Positions 1 to 5,453 of a stretch of 5,453 nt of DNA are shown piece by piece. The stretch comes from Chitinophagaceae bacterium (GTDB lineage Bacteria > Bacteroidota > Bacteroidia > Chitinophagales > Chitinophagaceae). Each line of letters opens with the position of its first letter. Within the stretch, counting starts at the first letter, position 1. Location of the stretch: assembly GCA_018061385.1 (NCBI GenBank), contig JAGOUF010000199.1, forward strand, positions 1 through 5,453. The letters are read 5' to 3'. Below the pieces are notes generated by a model. That model ran no database searches. It saw only the letters and a list, made by a program, of their open reading frames with translations, and was not told the DNA's origin. Both the position numbers and the translations under genes were made by a program.

Positions 1-743
1 TGGCAACTAAAATAATGCATGCAAACTGGTATTTAGCAGCAGAATATTATTATTTACACTTTCAATACAATGGTTGGTTTAGCATTGCTGGCTTAGGATT
101 GTTATTGAGCATTTTAGATCAAACTATGATTAACAAGTTTAAAAACAATATTTTAATACTTGTTGCAGCAGTTTTGCCAACTTATTTTTTATCTACGTTA
201 TGGATGAAAATGCCCATGTGGTTGTATGGAGTAATTGTAGTGGCTTCTTTAGCTCAACTTTTTATTTGGGTAAAAATTTTATTACAATTTGTTCCTATGA
301 TAAAAATGGATACTAGACTTACGTCAATAGGTAAAAAAATATTGTTACTTTCGGCCATAGCTTGTAGCATTAAAATACTTTTACAAGCAGGATCTGTAAT
401 ACCAGAATTAAGCAAATTGGCTTTTGGATATAGACCAATTGTAATTGGTTATTTGCACTTGGTATTATTGGGCGTTATTACACTATTTATTTTAGGTTAT
501 TTATTCAGCTTATCGCTTATTAAAATAAACAAAAAAGCAATTATTGGTTTGGTTGTATTTACTGTTGGAATAGTTTTAAACGAGCTGTCATTAATGTTAC
601 AAGGCGTTAGTGCTATTATTGGCAACAATGCAATTCCTTTTATGAATGAAATATTATTGGCCGTTGCATGTATTATGTTTAGTGGATTGCTGCTGTTAAA
701 CATTGCCCAATCTAATAAAACTGATTTAGCTCATACTTCATAA
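1..743 (+). CDS. Polytopic membrane protein, heme-copper oxidase subunit I-like (5' end outside window)
   Basis: The gene is probably 5'-truncated. The frame is open to the left edge (Ala-Thr-Lys-Ile precede the first Met codon at 15), and the first visible residues already look like the middle of a membrane protein. Counting from that Met, about seven hydrophobic segments are visible: roughly 20-35, 46-63, 68-93, 107-124, 140-168, 173-194 and 208-229. Candidate metal or heme ligands are His15 in LHFQYNGWF and His148 in GYLHLVLLG, both at membrane segments. My recollection is that Bacteroidota have large membrane proteins with such motifs, remotely related to cbb3/NOR-type oxidase subunit I, often near ric/scdA; this comes from memory and motif resemblance. 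The stop lies 36 bp before ric, same strand, suggesting cotranscription and a role in NO or respiratory stress. That it is a membrane protein gene is near certain; heme binding and family are tentative. Confidence 0.72.
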   Translation, partial: ATKIMHANWYLAAEYYYLHFQYNGWFSIAGLGLLLSILDQTMINKFKNNILILVAAVLPTYFLSTLWMKMPMWLYGVIVVASLAQLFIWVKILLQFVPMIKMDTRLTSIGKKILLLSAIACSIKILLQAGSVIPELSKLAFGYRPIVIGYLHLVLLGVITLFILGYLFSLSLIKINKKAIIGLVVFTVGIVLNELSLMLQGVSAIIGNNAIPFMNEILLAVACIMFSGLLLLNIAQSNKTDLAHTS

Positions 744-779
744 AAGAAACGATATTGTTTTTTGCACAAATAATTTTAC

Positions 780-1487
780 ATGATTTCACAAGAACAAACT
801 TTAGCTTCAATAGTTACAGCAGATTACAAAACTGCAACCGTATTAGAAAAATATCACTTAGATTTTTGCTGTAAAGGAAAAAGAACATTGGCAGATGCAT
901 GTATAGAAAAAGGAATTAAAATAGAAAGTATTACTGCCGAGTTAGAGCAAATTACTCAACAACAAACAAGTGTTCATTTGCCATTTGATGCAATGACAGC
1001 AGAACAATTAATTGGTTATATTGTAACGCATCATCATTTCTATGTAAAACAAGCTATTCCACAAATATTGCCAAGGCTAGAAAAAATTGTATTTAAACAT
1101 GGCGAAAGGTTTCCTCACATGCTTAAAGTATTGCAATTATTTCAAGCATTACAAGAAGAGCTTTTATTGCACTTACAAAAAGAAGAAACCGTTTTATTTC
1201 CAAGAATTAAAGAATTAGAAATTGCAAGAAATAACAACATAAATCAACCTGCTGCTGGTTATATCAATCATCCAATATTACAAATGGAAACTGAACATGA
1301 ACATGCAGGATCTTTAATGGAAGAAATTTGTACTTTAACCAATGGCTACACTCCATCTGCAATGGCTTGTACAACACATAGAATTTGTTTAGAAGAATTA
1401 AAACAATTTGAAGCCGATTTACATAAACATGTACATCTTGAAAATTATATTTTATTTCCAAAAGCAAAATTATTGATTGAAAACTAG
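780..1487 (+). CDS. ric: Iron-sulfur cluster repair di-iron protein (RIC/ScdA/YtfE family)
   Basis: This is a cytoplasmic di-iron protein that restores Fe-S clusters damaged by nitric oxide or oxidants. Residues 1-58 form the ScdA N-terminal domain, with the paired cysteines in LDFCCKGKRTL (Cys30, Cys31). Residues about 75-232 form a hemerythrin-like four-helix bundle. Candidate iron ligands match the E. coli YtfE pattern: a His in the 84-86 cluster, His131 and Glu135 (HLQKE), His173 (EHEHAG), and His217 and Glu221 (HVHLE). At 235 residues it is full length for the family. The start is fixed by an in-frame stop at 771-773; no Shine-Dalgarno site is visible, as is usual in Bacteroidota. It lies 36 bp behind the membrane protein gene and is followed by a terminator, so it is the last gene of its unit. 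ScdA or YtfE would be equally fitting names. Confidence 0.96.
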   Translation: MISQEQTLASIVTADYKTATVLEKYHLDFCCKGKRTLADACIEKGIKIESITAELEQITQQQTSVHLPFDAMTAEQLIGYIVTHHHFYVKQAIPQILPRLEKIVFKHGERFPHMLKVLQLFQALQEELLLHLQKEETVLFPRIKELEIARNNNINQPAAGYINHPILQMETEHEHAGSLMEEICTLTNGYTPSAMACTTHRICLEELKQFEADLHKHVHLENYILFPKAKLLIEN

Positions 1488-1515
1488 TTGTATACTTTCC
1501 TAACTAAAGAGGTAG

Positions 1516-1553
1516 AAAATCTCCAATAATGAACTCATTAAAGGAGATTTTTT
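1516..1553 (+). terminator. Intrinsic terminator after ric
   Basis: A 9-bp stem (AAAATCTCC at 1516-1524 with GGAGATTTT at 1543-1551) runs into six T residues (1548-1553). Its loop contains a second small stem (TAATG at 1527-1531 with CATTA at 1536-1540), so the structure is a nearly continuous hairpin with one AA/AA internal loop. It starts 28 bp after the ric stop and ends the unit. Confidence 0.85.
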
Positions 1554-1615
1554 ATTTAACCAATTGCATCAATCAATTCCTTATAAACAAAAAATGAAAC
1601 TCGTATTTTTACTGC

Positions 1616-2368
1616 ATGTATAAACTTTTTTCAATATTAATTACAGCCTATTTTTTTAGTGGTACAATTAATTATACCAACATTAAATTGGGTAGCACAA
1701 ACCTGCAAATACAAACAACCACATTTGGTGAAGGAAGTAGTACAATTTGTTTCATCAATTTACATTCTGATGAAACTACTAGCATTGAAGCTTGTACCAA
1801 CTTTTTAAACAACAGCAATGGCAAACTCATACAATTAAAACATTTGCCACAAAGAAATATTGAATTTAAGTTAGACAATAAAAAATACGTGATAGACCCT
1901 AACAGAATATTCACCAAAAAAGGTATTGAAGCCACACTAAAAAAATTATCAAGCTACAATGAAAATGCTGTATTACAGGTTGAACAATTCTCCAATAATA
2001 TTATTGCACAAATAAATAATAGTACGATGATTGTTGCTTTACACAACAATGGTAACAAAGGCTTATCTATTAAAAGCTATATAAAAGGTGGTGCAGAATA
2101 TGCCAACACTGAACAAGTTTATGTAAACAATTTAATGGATGAAGATGATTTTATTTATACCACAGATTTAAAAGTATTTAACTATTTAAAAAGTAAAAAT
2201 ATAAATGTGGTTTTACAAAAAGCAATTGGTGCAGTAGACGATGGTTCTCTATCGGTTTATGCAGGCTTACATAAAATACCATACATAAATATTGAAGCAC
2301 AGCATGGGCATTTAAAAGAGCAAATTGAAATGCTTAAAACAATAGAACCATTACTGAAGGAATATTAA
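1616..2368 (+). CDS. Predicted exported M14-like zinc carboxypeptidase/deacylase
   Basis: A protein of 250 residues that I do not recognise as a named family. Residues 1-17 have a Lys followed by a hydrophobic stretch and could be a signal peptide, though no clear cleavage site is visible. The spaced polar residues match the M14 carboxypeptidase/AstE constellation: His50 and Glu53 in NLHSDE (HxxE zinc ligands), Asn96-Arg97 in DPNRIF (the NR carboxylate-binding pair), His143 in VALHNNG (third zinc ligand) and Glu227 in NIEAQ (catalytic glutamate). Order and spacing fit a compact M14-like fold, so hydrolysis of a peptide or N-acyl amino acid is plausible; this is inferred from motifs only. The start is supported by an in-frame stop at 1595-1597. 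It follows the ric terminator and converges with rnpB, so it is probably transcribed alone. No terminator follows on its strand. Confidence 0.62.
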   Translation: MYKLFSILITAYFFSGTINYTNIKLGSTNLQIQTTTFGEGSSTICFINLHSDETTSIEACTNFLNNSNGKLIQLKHLPQRNIEFKLDNKKYVIDPNRIFTKKGIEATLKKLSSYNENAVLQVEQFSNNIIAQINNSTMIVALHNNGNKGLSIKSYIKGGAEYANTEQVYVNNLMDEDDFIYTTDLKVFNYLKSKNINVVLQKAIGAVDDGSLSVYAGLHKIPYINIEAQHGHLKEQIEMLKTIEPLLKEY

Positions 2369-2373
2369 AAAAA

Positions 2374-2754
2374 GCTACAAACCTCATAAGCCGGATTCTG
2401 TTTCTAAACTATCATTTATCTTGCTGTAACATTACTGTTACAATCTTGCTGCCTACCCTGAAACCTGTTTAATAAAATTAAACATTGAACGAGTAGCTCT
2501 CAAAGGTTTCTATACGTGGCATTACAACATTCAAGGTTTACCCATGTAATACATTACTGCAAAACATTGTGAGCTTTTACCTCACATTTTCACCTTTTCC
2601 ACGGTTAAATGGTAGTTATTTTCTGTGGCACTTTCTCTTATTGTTTTTACTACAAGTAGCATAAACAATAGCCGGCTCTTAACCGGTGAATTACTCTTTG
2701 TTGTCCAGACTTTCCTTACTACTTTGCAGTAGTACGATAGTTCGGGTTTGTAGC
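2374..2754 (-). ncRNA. rnpB: RNase P RNA (class A)
   Basis: The catalytic RNA of RNase P, which removes 5' leaders from precursor tRNAs. Read on the minus strand it shows the conserved blocks in order: GGAAAGTCTGGAC (2703-2715), GTGCCACAGAAAA, the GAGGTAAAAGCTC element, GGGTAAACC, AGGGTAGGC (complement of 2452-2460, with the GGU loop that binds tRNA CCA), AGATAAATGA, and ACAGAATCCGGCTTA (2387-2401). P1 is a perfect 10-bp helix (2745-2754 with 2374-2383) and P2 pairs 2736-2742 with 2407-2413. P3 is the hairpin 2717-2734. P18 has a 7-bp stem and a GUAA tetraloop (2425-2442). P4 forms with its bulged U at 2709. The ends are set by P1; seven T residues (2373-2367) follow at the 3' side. About 381 nt is normal. 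The 3' end is 5 bp from the stop of the convergent gene. Confidence 0.96.
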
Positions 2755-2759
2755 AACTG

Positions 2760-2767
2760 CAAAAGTA
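2760..2767 (-). promoter_or_regulatory. Bacteroidota-type -7 element of rnpB
   Basis: On the minus strand this reads TACTTTTG, a full match to the TAnnTTTG -7 consensus of the Bacteroidota primary sigma factor. It ends 6 bp before the first P1 base of rnpB (2754), the expected distance to a start site. The -33 side is weak: a TTTTC lies about 21 bp upstream rather than a clear TTG. Confidence 0.72.
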
Positions 2768-2831
2768 ATTGAATATTATTGTAAAATTGAAAACTTACAC
2801 TTACCTTCATTTTTCACTAAAAACTACAAGC

Positions 2832-2993
2832 ATGGGTTTACCAACCAACAATAAAAAAAACTCTACATTACCTGGTAATAATAGTAAAAGCAATAACGCT
2901 TCATCAAAATTTATTACCAAACCAGCAGGTAACTCCAAAGCTGTTGGAGCCTCTAAAAAACCTATTAAAACTGGTGGAACAAGAGGTAGTTAA
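2832..2993 (+). CDS. Small basic Lys/Asn/Ser/Gly-rich protein, 53 residues
   Basis: I do not recognise this gene. From the ATG at 2832 it encodes 53 residues, mostly Lys, Asn, Ser, Gly, Thr and Pro, with no hydrophobic segment, no Cys and almost no acidic residues. It is therefore strongly basic and probably disordered. It starts MGLPTNNKK and ends KTGGTRGS; three spaced Lys-rich patches (KPAGNSK, ASKKPIK, NNKKN) hint at nucleic-acid or ribosome binding, which is only inference. The frame continues upstream to a TTG at 2769, but that extension has different composition and lies in the probable promoter region, so ATG 2832 is preferred. It diverges from rnpB and is followed by a hairpin and strong terminator, which supports a real transcribed unit. 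Short basic proteins of this style are common in Bacteroidota genomes as hypotheticals. Confidence 0.62.
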   Translation: MGLPTNNKKNSTLPGNNSKSNNASSKFITKPAGNSKAVGASKKPIKTGGTRGS

Positions 2994-3008
2994 TGAATTA
3001 AACTTTAT

Positions 3009-3028
3009 GGTTGGTGAAGACACCAACC
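3009..3028 (+). other. Perfect hairpin in the 3' UTR of the small basic gene
   Basis: GGTTGGTG (3009-3016) pairs perfectly with CACCAACC (3021-3028) around an AAGA loop. No T tract follows, so by itself it is not a classic terminator. It lies 15 bp after the stop codon and 5 bp before the true terminator. It may stabilise the transcript 3' end or help the polymerase pause. Confidence 0.7.
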
Positions 3029-3033
3029 TTTAG

Positions 3034-3064
3034 AAAAAGATGAACTTGATGTTCATCTTTTTTT
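3034..3064 (+). terminator. Strong intrinsic terminator, probably bidirectional
   Basis: A perfect 12-bp stem (AAAAAGATGAAC at 3034-3045 with GTTCATCTTTTT at 3051-3062) with loop TTGAT is followed by T residues to 3064. The five A residues at the left become a T run on the minus strand, so it could also end transcripts coming from miaA, which lacks a closer terminator. Confidence 0.88.
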
Positions 3065-3251
3065 GTTTGAATAGTTTGTTGTAGTATATATTTAAAATAT
3101 AGCCAAAGGCAATAAAATACTACTTACGAAGCTACAAGCTTTATAAGAGCAAGAAACTAAACAGGTTTCTCCTAGAGCAAAATGATAATTAACTTAATTC
3201 CCGTGATACCTCTAAAAAATATTACCAAGAAGGAGAACTGTAAATGAATTG
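3065..3251. other. Intergenic stretch without a recognisable gene
   Basis: No coding frame of note lies here. It holds three weak inverted repeats: AAGCT/AGCTT around ACA (3129-3141), AGAAAC/GTTTCT (3152-3170), and a long-range pairing of CAG plus TTCTCCT (3162-3164, 3167-3173) with AGGAGAACTG (3231-3240). If transcribed it is most likely the 3' UTR of miaA. No tRNA features or known RNA family are recognisable. Confidence 0.5.
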
Positions 3252-4148
3252 CTAACCTTCAATACAGTCAATTACAGCTTGCATTTGGTTGGGTGCAAAC
3301 CATTGAATGATACTATCTTTTTTAAACCATGTCATTTGTCGTTTTGCGTAATGCCTTGTATTTTTTTTAAGCTCTTCAACTGCTGCTTCTAAAGTACATT
3401 CATGTTGTAAGTAAGCAAACAATTCTTTATACCCTACTGTTTGTAAAGCATTCAAATGCTTATGAGGAATAAGATTTTTTACTTCTTCCAATAAGCCATC
3501 TTGCAACATAATATCTACACGATGATTGATTCTCTCGTACAAAACGTCTCTTGATAATTCTAATCCGATTTTTATAATATTAAAGTTTCGTTGAGCCTTC
3601 TCTCCTTTTCTAAAGCTATTAATAGATTGCCCTGTTGCTTCTATAACTTCTAATGCTCTAATTAAACGATGTGGATTTTGCTGCTCGGCTGTTTGCCAAA
3701 ATTCTGGATCTTTTAATTGTACTTGCTCTTGTAACCAAGCCAACCCATTGGCATCATATTGTTGCTGTATGGCATTTCTAATTGTTGTTGGAATATTCGG
3801 GATATTGTCTAACCCTTCGCAAAAGGCTTTTATATACAAACCTGTGCCACCAACCATTATAGCAATATTACTTTGCTGAAATATTTGTTGTACTGCATCT
3901 AGAGCATATTGCTCAAAAATAGCAGCATTTACATCTTCATGTATGGAATGTGAATTGATGAAATAATGTTGCACCTGACGCAACTCTTCATTCAATGGTT
4001 TTGCAACGCCAATAGTTAATTCTTGATAACATTGCCTACTATCGGCAGATATAATTTTTGTTTTAAAATGCTCTGCCAATTGTATTGCCAAACCAGTTTT
4101 GCCTATTGCAGTTGGCCCACAAACAATTACAACTGTTTTATTTTGCAA
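3252..4148 (-). CDS. miaA: tRNA dimethylallyltransferase MiaA
   Basis: A cytoplasmic enzyme that transfers the dimethylallyl group of DMAPP to N6 of A37 in tRNAs reading UNN codons, the first step to i6A/ms2i6A. All family landmarks are present: P-loop GPTAIGKT (11-18), the catalytic Asp and target-base contact region in SADSRQ (34-39), GVAKP (47-51), GGTGLY (99-104), NPHRLIRALE (157-166), VGYKE (237-241) and the C-terminal NTRHYAKRQMTWF (262-274). At 298 residues it is complete for a bacterial MiaA. The ATG lies 23 bp after the stop of the pRiA4b ORF-3-like gene on the same strand, so the two are very likely cotranscribed. No terminator follows directly; the bidirectional hairpin at 3034-3064 is the nearest candidate. 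Confidence 0.98.
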   Translation of the reverse strand: MQNKTVVIVCGPTAIGKTGLAIQLAEHFKTKIISADSRQCYQELTIGVAKPLNEELRQVQHYFINSHSIHEDVNAAIFEQYALDAVQQIFQQSNIAIMVGGTGLYIKAFCEGLDNIPNIPTTIRNAIQQQYDANGLAWLQEQVQLKDPEFWQTAEQQNPHRLIRALEVIEATGQSINSFRKGEKAQRNFNIIKIGLELSRDVLYERINHRVDIMLQDGLLEEVKNLIPHKHLNALQTVGYKELFAYLQHECTLEAAVEELKKNTRHYAKRQMTWFKKDSIIQWFAPNQMQAVIDCIEG

Positions 4149-4171
4149 AGCATTTTAAATTTCAGTGTATA

Positions 4172-4750
4172 TTAAAAATCTTCCTCTACATTATTGTCTT
4201 CTACTGTATCATCTTCATCGTCAGATTCAATGCTATCAACATCTTCGCCTTCTTTACCAAAACCTTCGGGTGTAACTTCACTTAAATCGTACTTTTCTTC
4301 AATGTCATTAAACTTATCGCCCAATAAACTTTTAGTACCATATTGCTGTGGACCAATCCCCTCTTTACGAGTTACAATTGGATATTCAACTTTTGAATTT
4401 TCTTCTTTACTTACATTAATCAACTCTACCAAGAATACCCAACCCTTTGCAAAATCGTACACATAAACAAATTTTTGATTGGTATTTTGCACCTCATTTC
4501 GAATAGGCGTTTCAACCATGTACAAAGGCGGAGCAACATATTCTTTATCGTACTTTTCAAAAGTAATTTCTCTGCCACGTAACCAATTATCGTTGCTTCT
4601 ATAAAACGTTGCTTGATGTTTATTATCAAACTCAAAGGCCTTTAATATTGCAAAATGCAATGCTTCAAAAGTTTGTGTATGTTTAATTGCAATATCTCTA
4701 TATACTGCATCATCTTCTTCTAAATAAACTCTAAACTTTAATATAGCCAT
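4172..4750 (-). CDS. pRiA4b ORF-3-like (IS1096 passenger-like) family protein
   Basis: A 192-residue soluble protein of the plasmid pRiA4b ORF-3-like family, whose function is unknown. The N-terminal strand (ILKFRVYLE, 3-11) and the helix with TFEALHFAILKAF (27-39) correspond to the family's LK-V-L / LEDLH--I--AF pattern. The signature YDFAKGW (98-104) matches the usual YDFGDxW, and RKEGIGPQQYG (128-138) matches the family's G-x-PP-x-x-G region. The tail from about 158 is extremely acidic (Glu/Asp runs such as SDDEDDTVEDNN), unlike the rest. The family name comes from insertion-element passengers, but no transposase or inverted repeats are seen here and the gene looks like a resident core gene. 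It sits between the CCA-adding enzyme gene (84 bp upstream) and miaA (23 bp downstream), which hints at an RNA-related job; this is inference. Confidence 0.85.
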   Translation of the reverse strand: MAILKFRVYLEEDDAVYRDIAIKHTQTFEALHFAILKAFEFDNKHQATFYRSNDNWLRGREITFEKYDKEYVAPPLYMVETPIRNEVQNTNQKFVYVYDFAKGWVFLVELINVSKEENSKVEYPIVTRKEGIGPQQYGTKSLLGDKFNDIEEKYDLSEVTPEGFGKEGEDVDSIESDDEDDTVEDNNVEEDF

Positions 4751-4771
4751 AAAATAATTTCTAATTTACAA

Positions 4772-4808
4772 TTGCCATTTAAACTTGTGGAATCAAATTA
4801 AGTGGCAA
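4772..4808. repeat. Imperfect inverted repeat between cca and the pRiA4b-like gene
   Basis: TTGCCA-T-TTAA (4772-4782) is complementary to TTAA-G-TGGCAA (4798-4808), giving 10 pairs plus one T-G position around a 15-base loop. No T tract follows on either strand, so it is not an obvious terminator. It overlaps the weak -7 candidate at 4794-4801 and could be an operator, a leader hairpin or chance. Confidence 0.45.
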
Positions 4809-4825
4809 GATTTAAGATACGAAAA
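4794..4825 (-). promoter_or_regulatory. Weak promoter candidate for the pRiA4b-like gene and miaA
   Basis: Read on the minus strand, TTAATTTG (4801-4794) differs from TAnnTTTG by one base, and a TTTTC (4825-4821) lies 19 bp upstream in the -33 place. The spacing fits, but both boxes are imperfect and the region is AT-rich, so a chance match is possible. It would give a leader of about 40 nt. Confidence 0.3.
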
Positions 4826-4834
4826 TAGGGTTTA

Positions 4835-5453
4835 TTAAATAGGTTGCAAATTGAGTTCCTTAGCTTTTATTAACATAAACTCATAAGCTGCAGTATAATT
4901 GTTTTCAATAACTCCATCTAATATGGCTTCTCTAATAGCATCTTTGATTTTACCAACTTCTCTGGATGGTTTTAAATTAAAAACTTCCATGATTAATTCA
5001 CCACTAATTGGTGGCTGCCAATTGCGTAAATGATCATTTTCTTCAACCACTTTCATACGCTGTTTTACCAACTCAAAATTTTGTAAATATCGTTGTACTT
5101 TCTGTTTATTCTTGCTGGTGATATCGGCATTGCAAAGCAACATTAAAGCATCAATTTCATCGCCTGCATCAAACAACAAACGCCTAATGGCACTATCGGT
5201 AATATTTTTTTTGGTTAATGAAATAGGACGTAAGTGCAATGCCACAAGTTTTTGCACCAATCGCATTTTTTCGTTCAAAGGCAATTTTAATTGATTGAAT
5301 ATTTTAGGAACCATTCTTGCTCCTACAACTTCATGGCCATGAAAGGTCCAACCAAAACCTTCTTCAAAACGTTTGGTATTGGGTTTAGCAATATCATGCA
5401 ATAAAGCAGCCCAACGCAACCACAAATCGTTGGTATGTTCACTAATATTATCA
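4835..5453 (-). CDS. cca: CCA-adding enzyme / tRNA nucleotidyltransferase with HD domain (3' part)
   Basis: The C-terminal 205 residues of a class II tRNA nucleotidyltransferase, which adds or repairs the 3' CCA of tRNAs. The frame is open to the right edge, and the residues before the first TTG ([11 protein letters not shown]) continue the family pattern, so the gene is truncated by the window. Visible are the HD-domain motifs: [12 protein letters not shown] (His-Asp metal pair), FHGHEVVGA and ALHLRP, followed by the helical tRNA-binding body ([12 protein letters not shown]) and the [17 protein letters not shown] segment near the end, typical of this family. The nucleotidyltransferase head with its GS and DxD motifs lies outside the window; full-length relatives are about 470 residues. 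Poly(A) polymerase is the alternative within this superfamily, but the HD arrangement favours CCA addition. Transcription probably continues into the pRiA4b-like gene and miaA. Confidence 0.92.
   Translation of the reverse strand, partial: DNISEHTNDLWLRWAALLHDIAKPNTKRFEEGFGWTFHGHEVVGARMVPKIFNQLKLPLNEKMRLVQKLVALHLRPISLTKKNITDSAIRRLLFDAGDEIDALMLLCNADITSKNKQKVQRYLQNFELVKQRMKVVEENDHLRNWQPPISGELIMEVFNLKPSREVGKIKDAIREAILDGVIENNYTAAYEFMLIKAKELNLQPI

Noticed and set aside
755..769. TTG-N9-CAA inverted repeat (TTGT...ACAA) in front of ric, resembling an FNR/CRP-type site
   Set aside because: The spacing is one base longer than the usual TTG-N8-CAA core, inner bases do not match the consensus, and such half sites are frequent in AT-rich DNA.
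1594..1623. Nine-codon reading frame (MKLVFLLHV) overlapping the start of the M14-like gene
   Set aside because: It looks like the start of a signal peptide in another frame, raising a frameshift idea, but the downstream frame has its own ATG and hydrophobic start; most likely chance.
1672..1935. Open frame on the minus strand inside the M14-like gene
   Set aside because: A shadow of the coding frame: no domain, no start region, and Leu/Cys/Val-rich content typical of antisense translation. The same holds for minus-strand frames at 497-703 and 1264-1467.
2769..2831. TTG-initiated upstream extension of the small basic protein
   Set aside because: The 21 extra residues differ in composition, use a weaker start codon and fall in the region expected to hold the promoter.
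3230..3255. AAGGAG followed 8 bases later by ATG (three-codon frame MNC)
   Set aside because: A textbook Shine-Dalgarno with a tiny frame, but it stops at once, overlaps the miaA end, and Bacteroidota rarely rely on such sites.
4194..4466. Ser-rich open frame on the + strand opposite the pRiA4b-like gene
   Set aside because: The Ser runs are the antisense of the Glu/Asp-rich acidic tail; the minus-strand frame has clear family motifs.
4172..4750. Possible insertion-sequence passenger gene
   Set aside because: Only the family name suggests mobility; there is no transposase, terminal inverted repeat or target duplication around it.

Overview
The window looks like a chromosomal core segment of an AT-rich Bacteroidota, most likely of the Chitinophagaceae type. 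The evidence is a clear Bacteroidota promoter (TAnnTTTG) in front of rnpB, start codons without convincing Shine-Dalgarno sites, and typical Bacteroidota versions of ric/scdA, miaA, the pRiA4b ORF-3-like gene and an HD-domain CCA-adding enzyme. The genus cannot be read from the sequence. There are no signs of a mobile element, CRISPR array, tRNA or rRNA.

Left part (1-1557, + strand): the 3' part of a polytopic membrane protein gene, cut by the window edge and distantly like heme-copper oxidase subunit I, is followed after 36 bp by ric/scdA, the di-iron protein that repairs Fe-S clusters damaged by NO or oxidants. An intrinsic terminator closes this nitrosative-stress-type pair. Next, on the + strand (1616-2368), is a predicted exported protein of about 250 residues. 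It carries the spaced residues of an M14-like zinc carboxypeptidase/deacylase (HxxE, NR, H, E) but otherwise matches nothing I can name.

Middle part (2374-3064): the RNase P RNA gene (rnpB) lies on the - strand, only 5 bp past the stop of the convergent M14-like gene, and has a near-consensus promoter at its 5' end. Divergent from it on the + strand is a 53-codon gene for a Lys/Asn/Ser/Gly-rich basic peptide, followed by a GC-rich hairpin and a strong, probably bidirectional terminator. Positions 3065-3251 hold no gene, only some weak inverted repeats.

Right part (3252-5453, - strand): transcription runs from the 3' half of the CCA-adding enzyme gene (5' end outside the window) to a pRiA4b ORF-3-like gene with a very acidic tail, then to miaA (tRNA i6A37 synthesis). 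With rnpB, three tRNA-maturation steps (5' trimming, 3' CCA addition, A37 prenylation) are encoded on one strand within 3.1 kb.

I see no clearly new multi-gene system. The best leads are the uncharacterised M14-like protein, the pRiA4b-family protein lodged between two tRNA-maturation genes, the small basic peptide next to rnpB, and a G-U wobble in the active-site helix P4 of the RNase P RNA.
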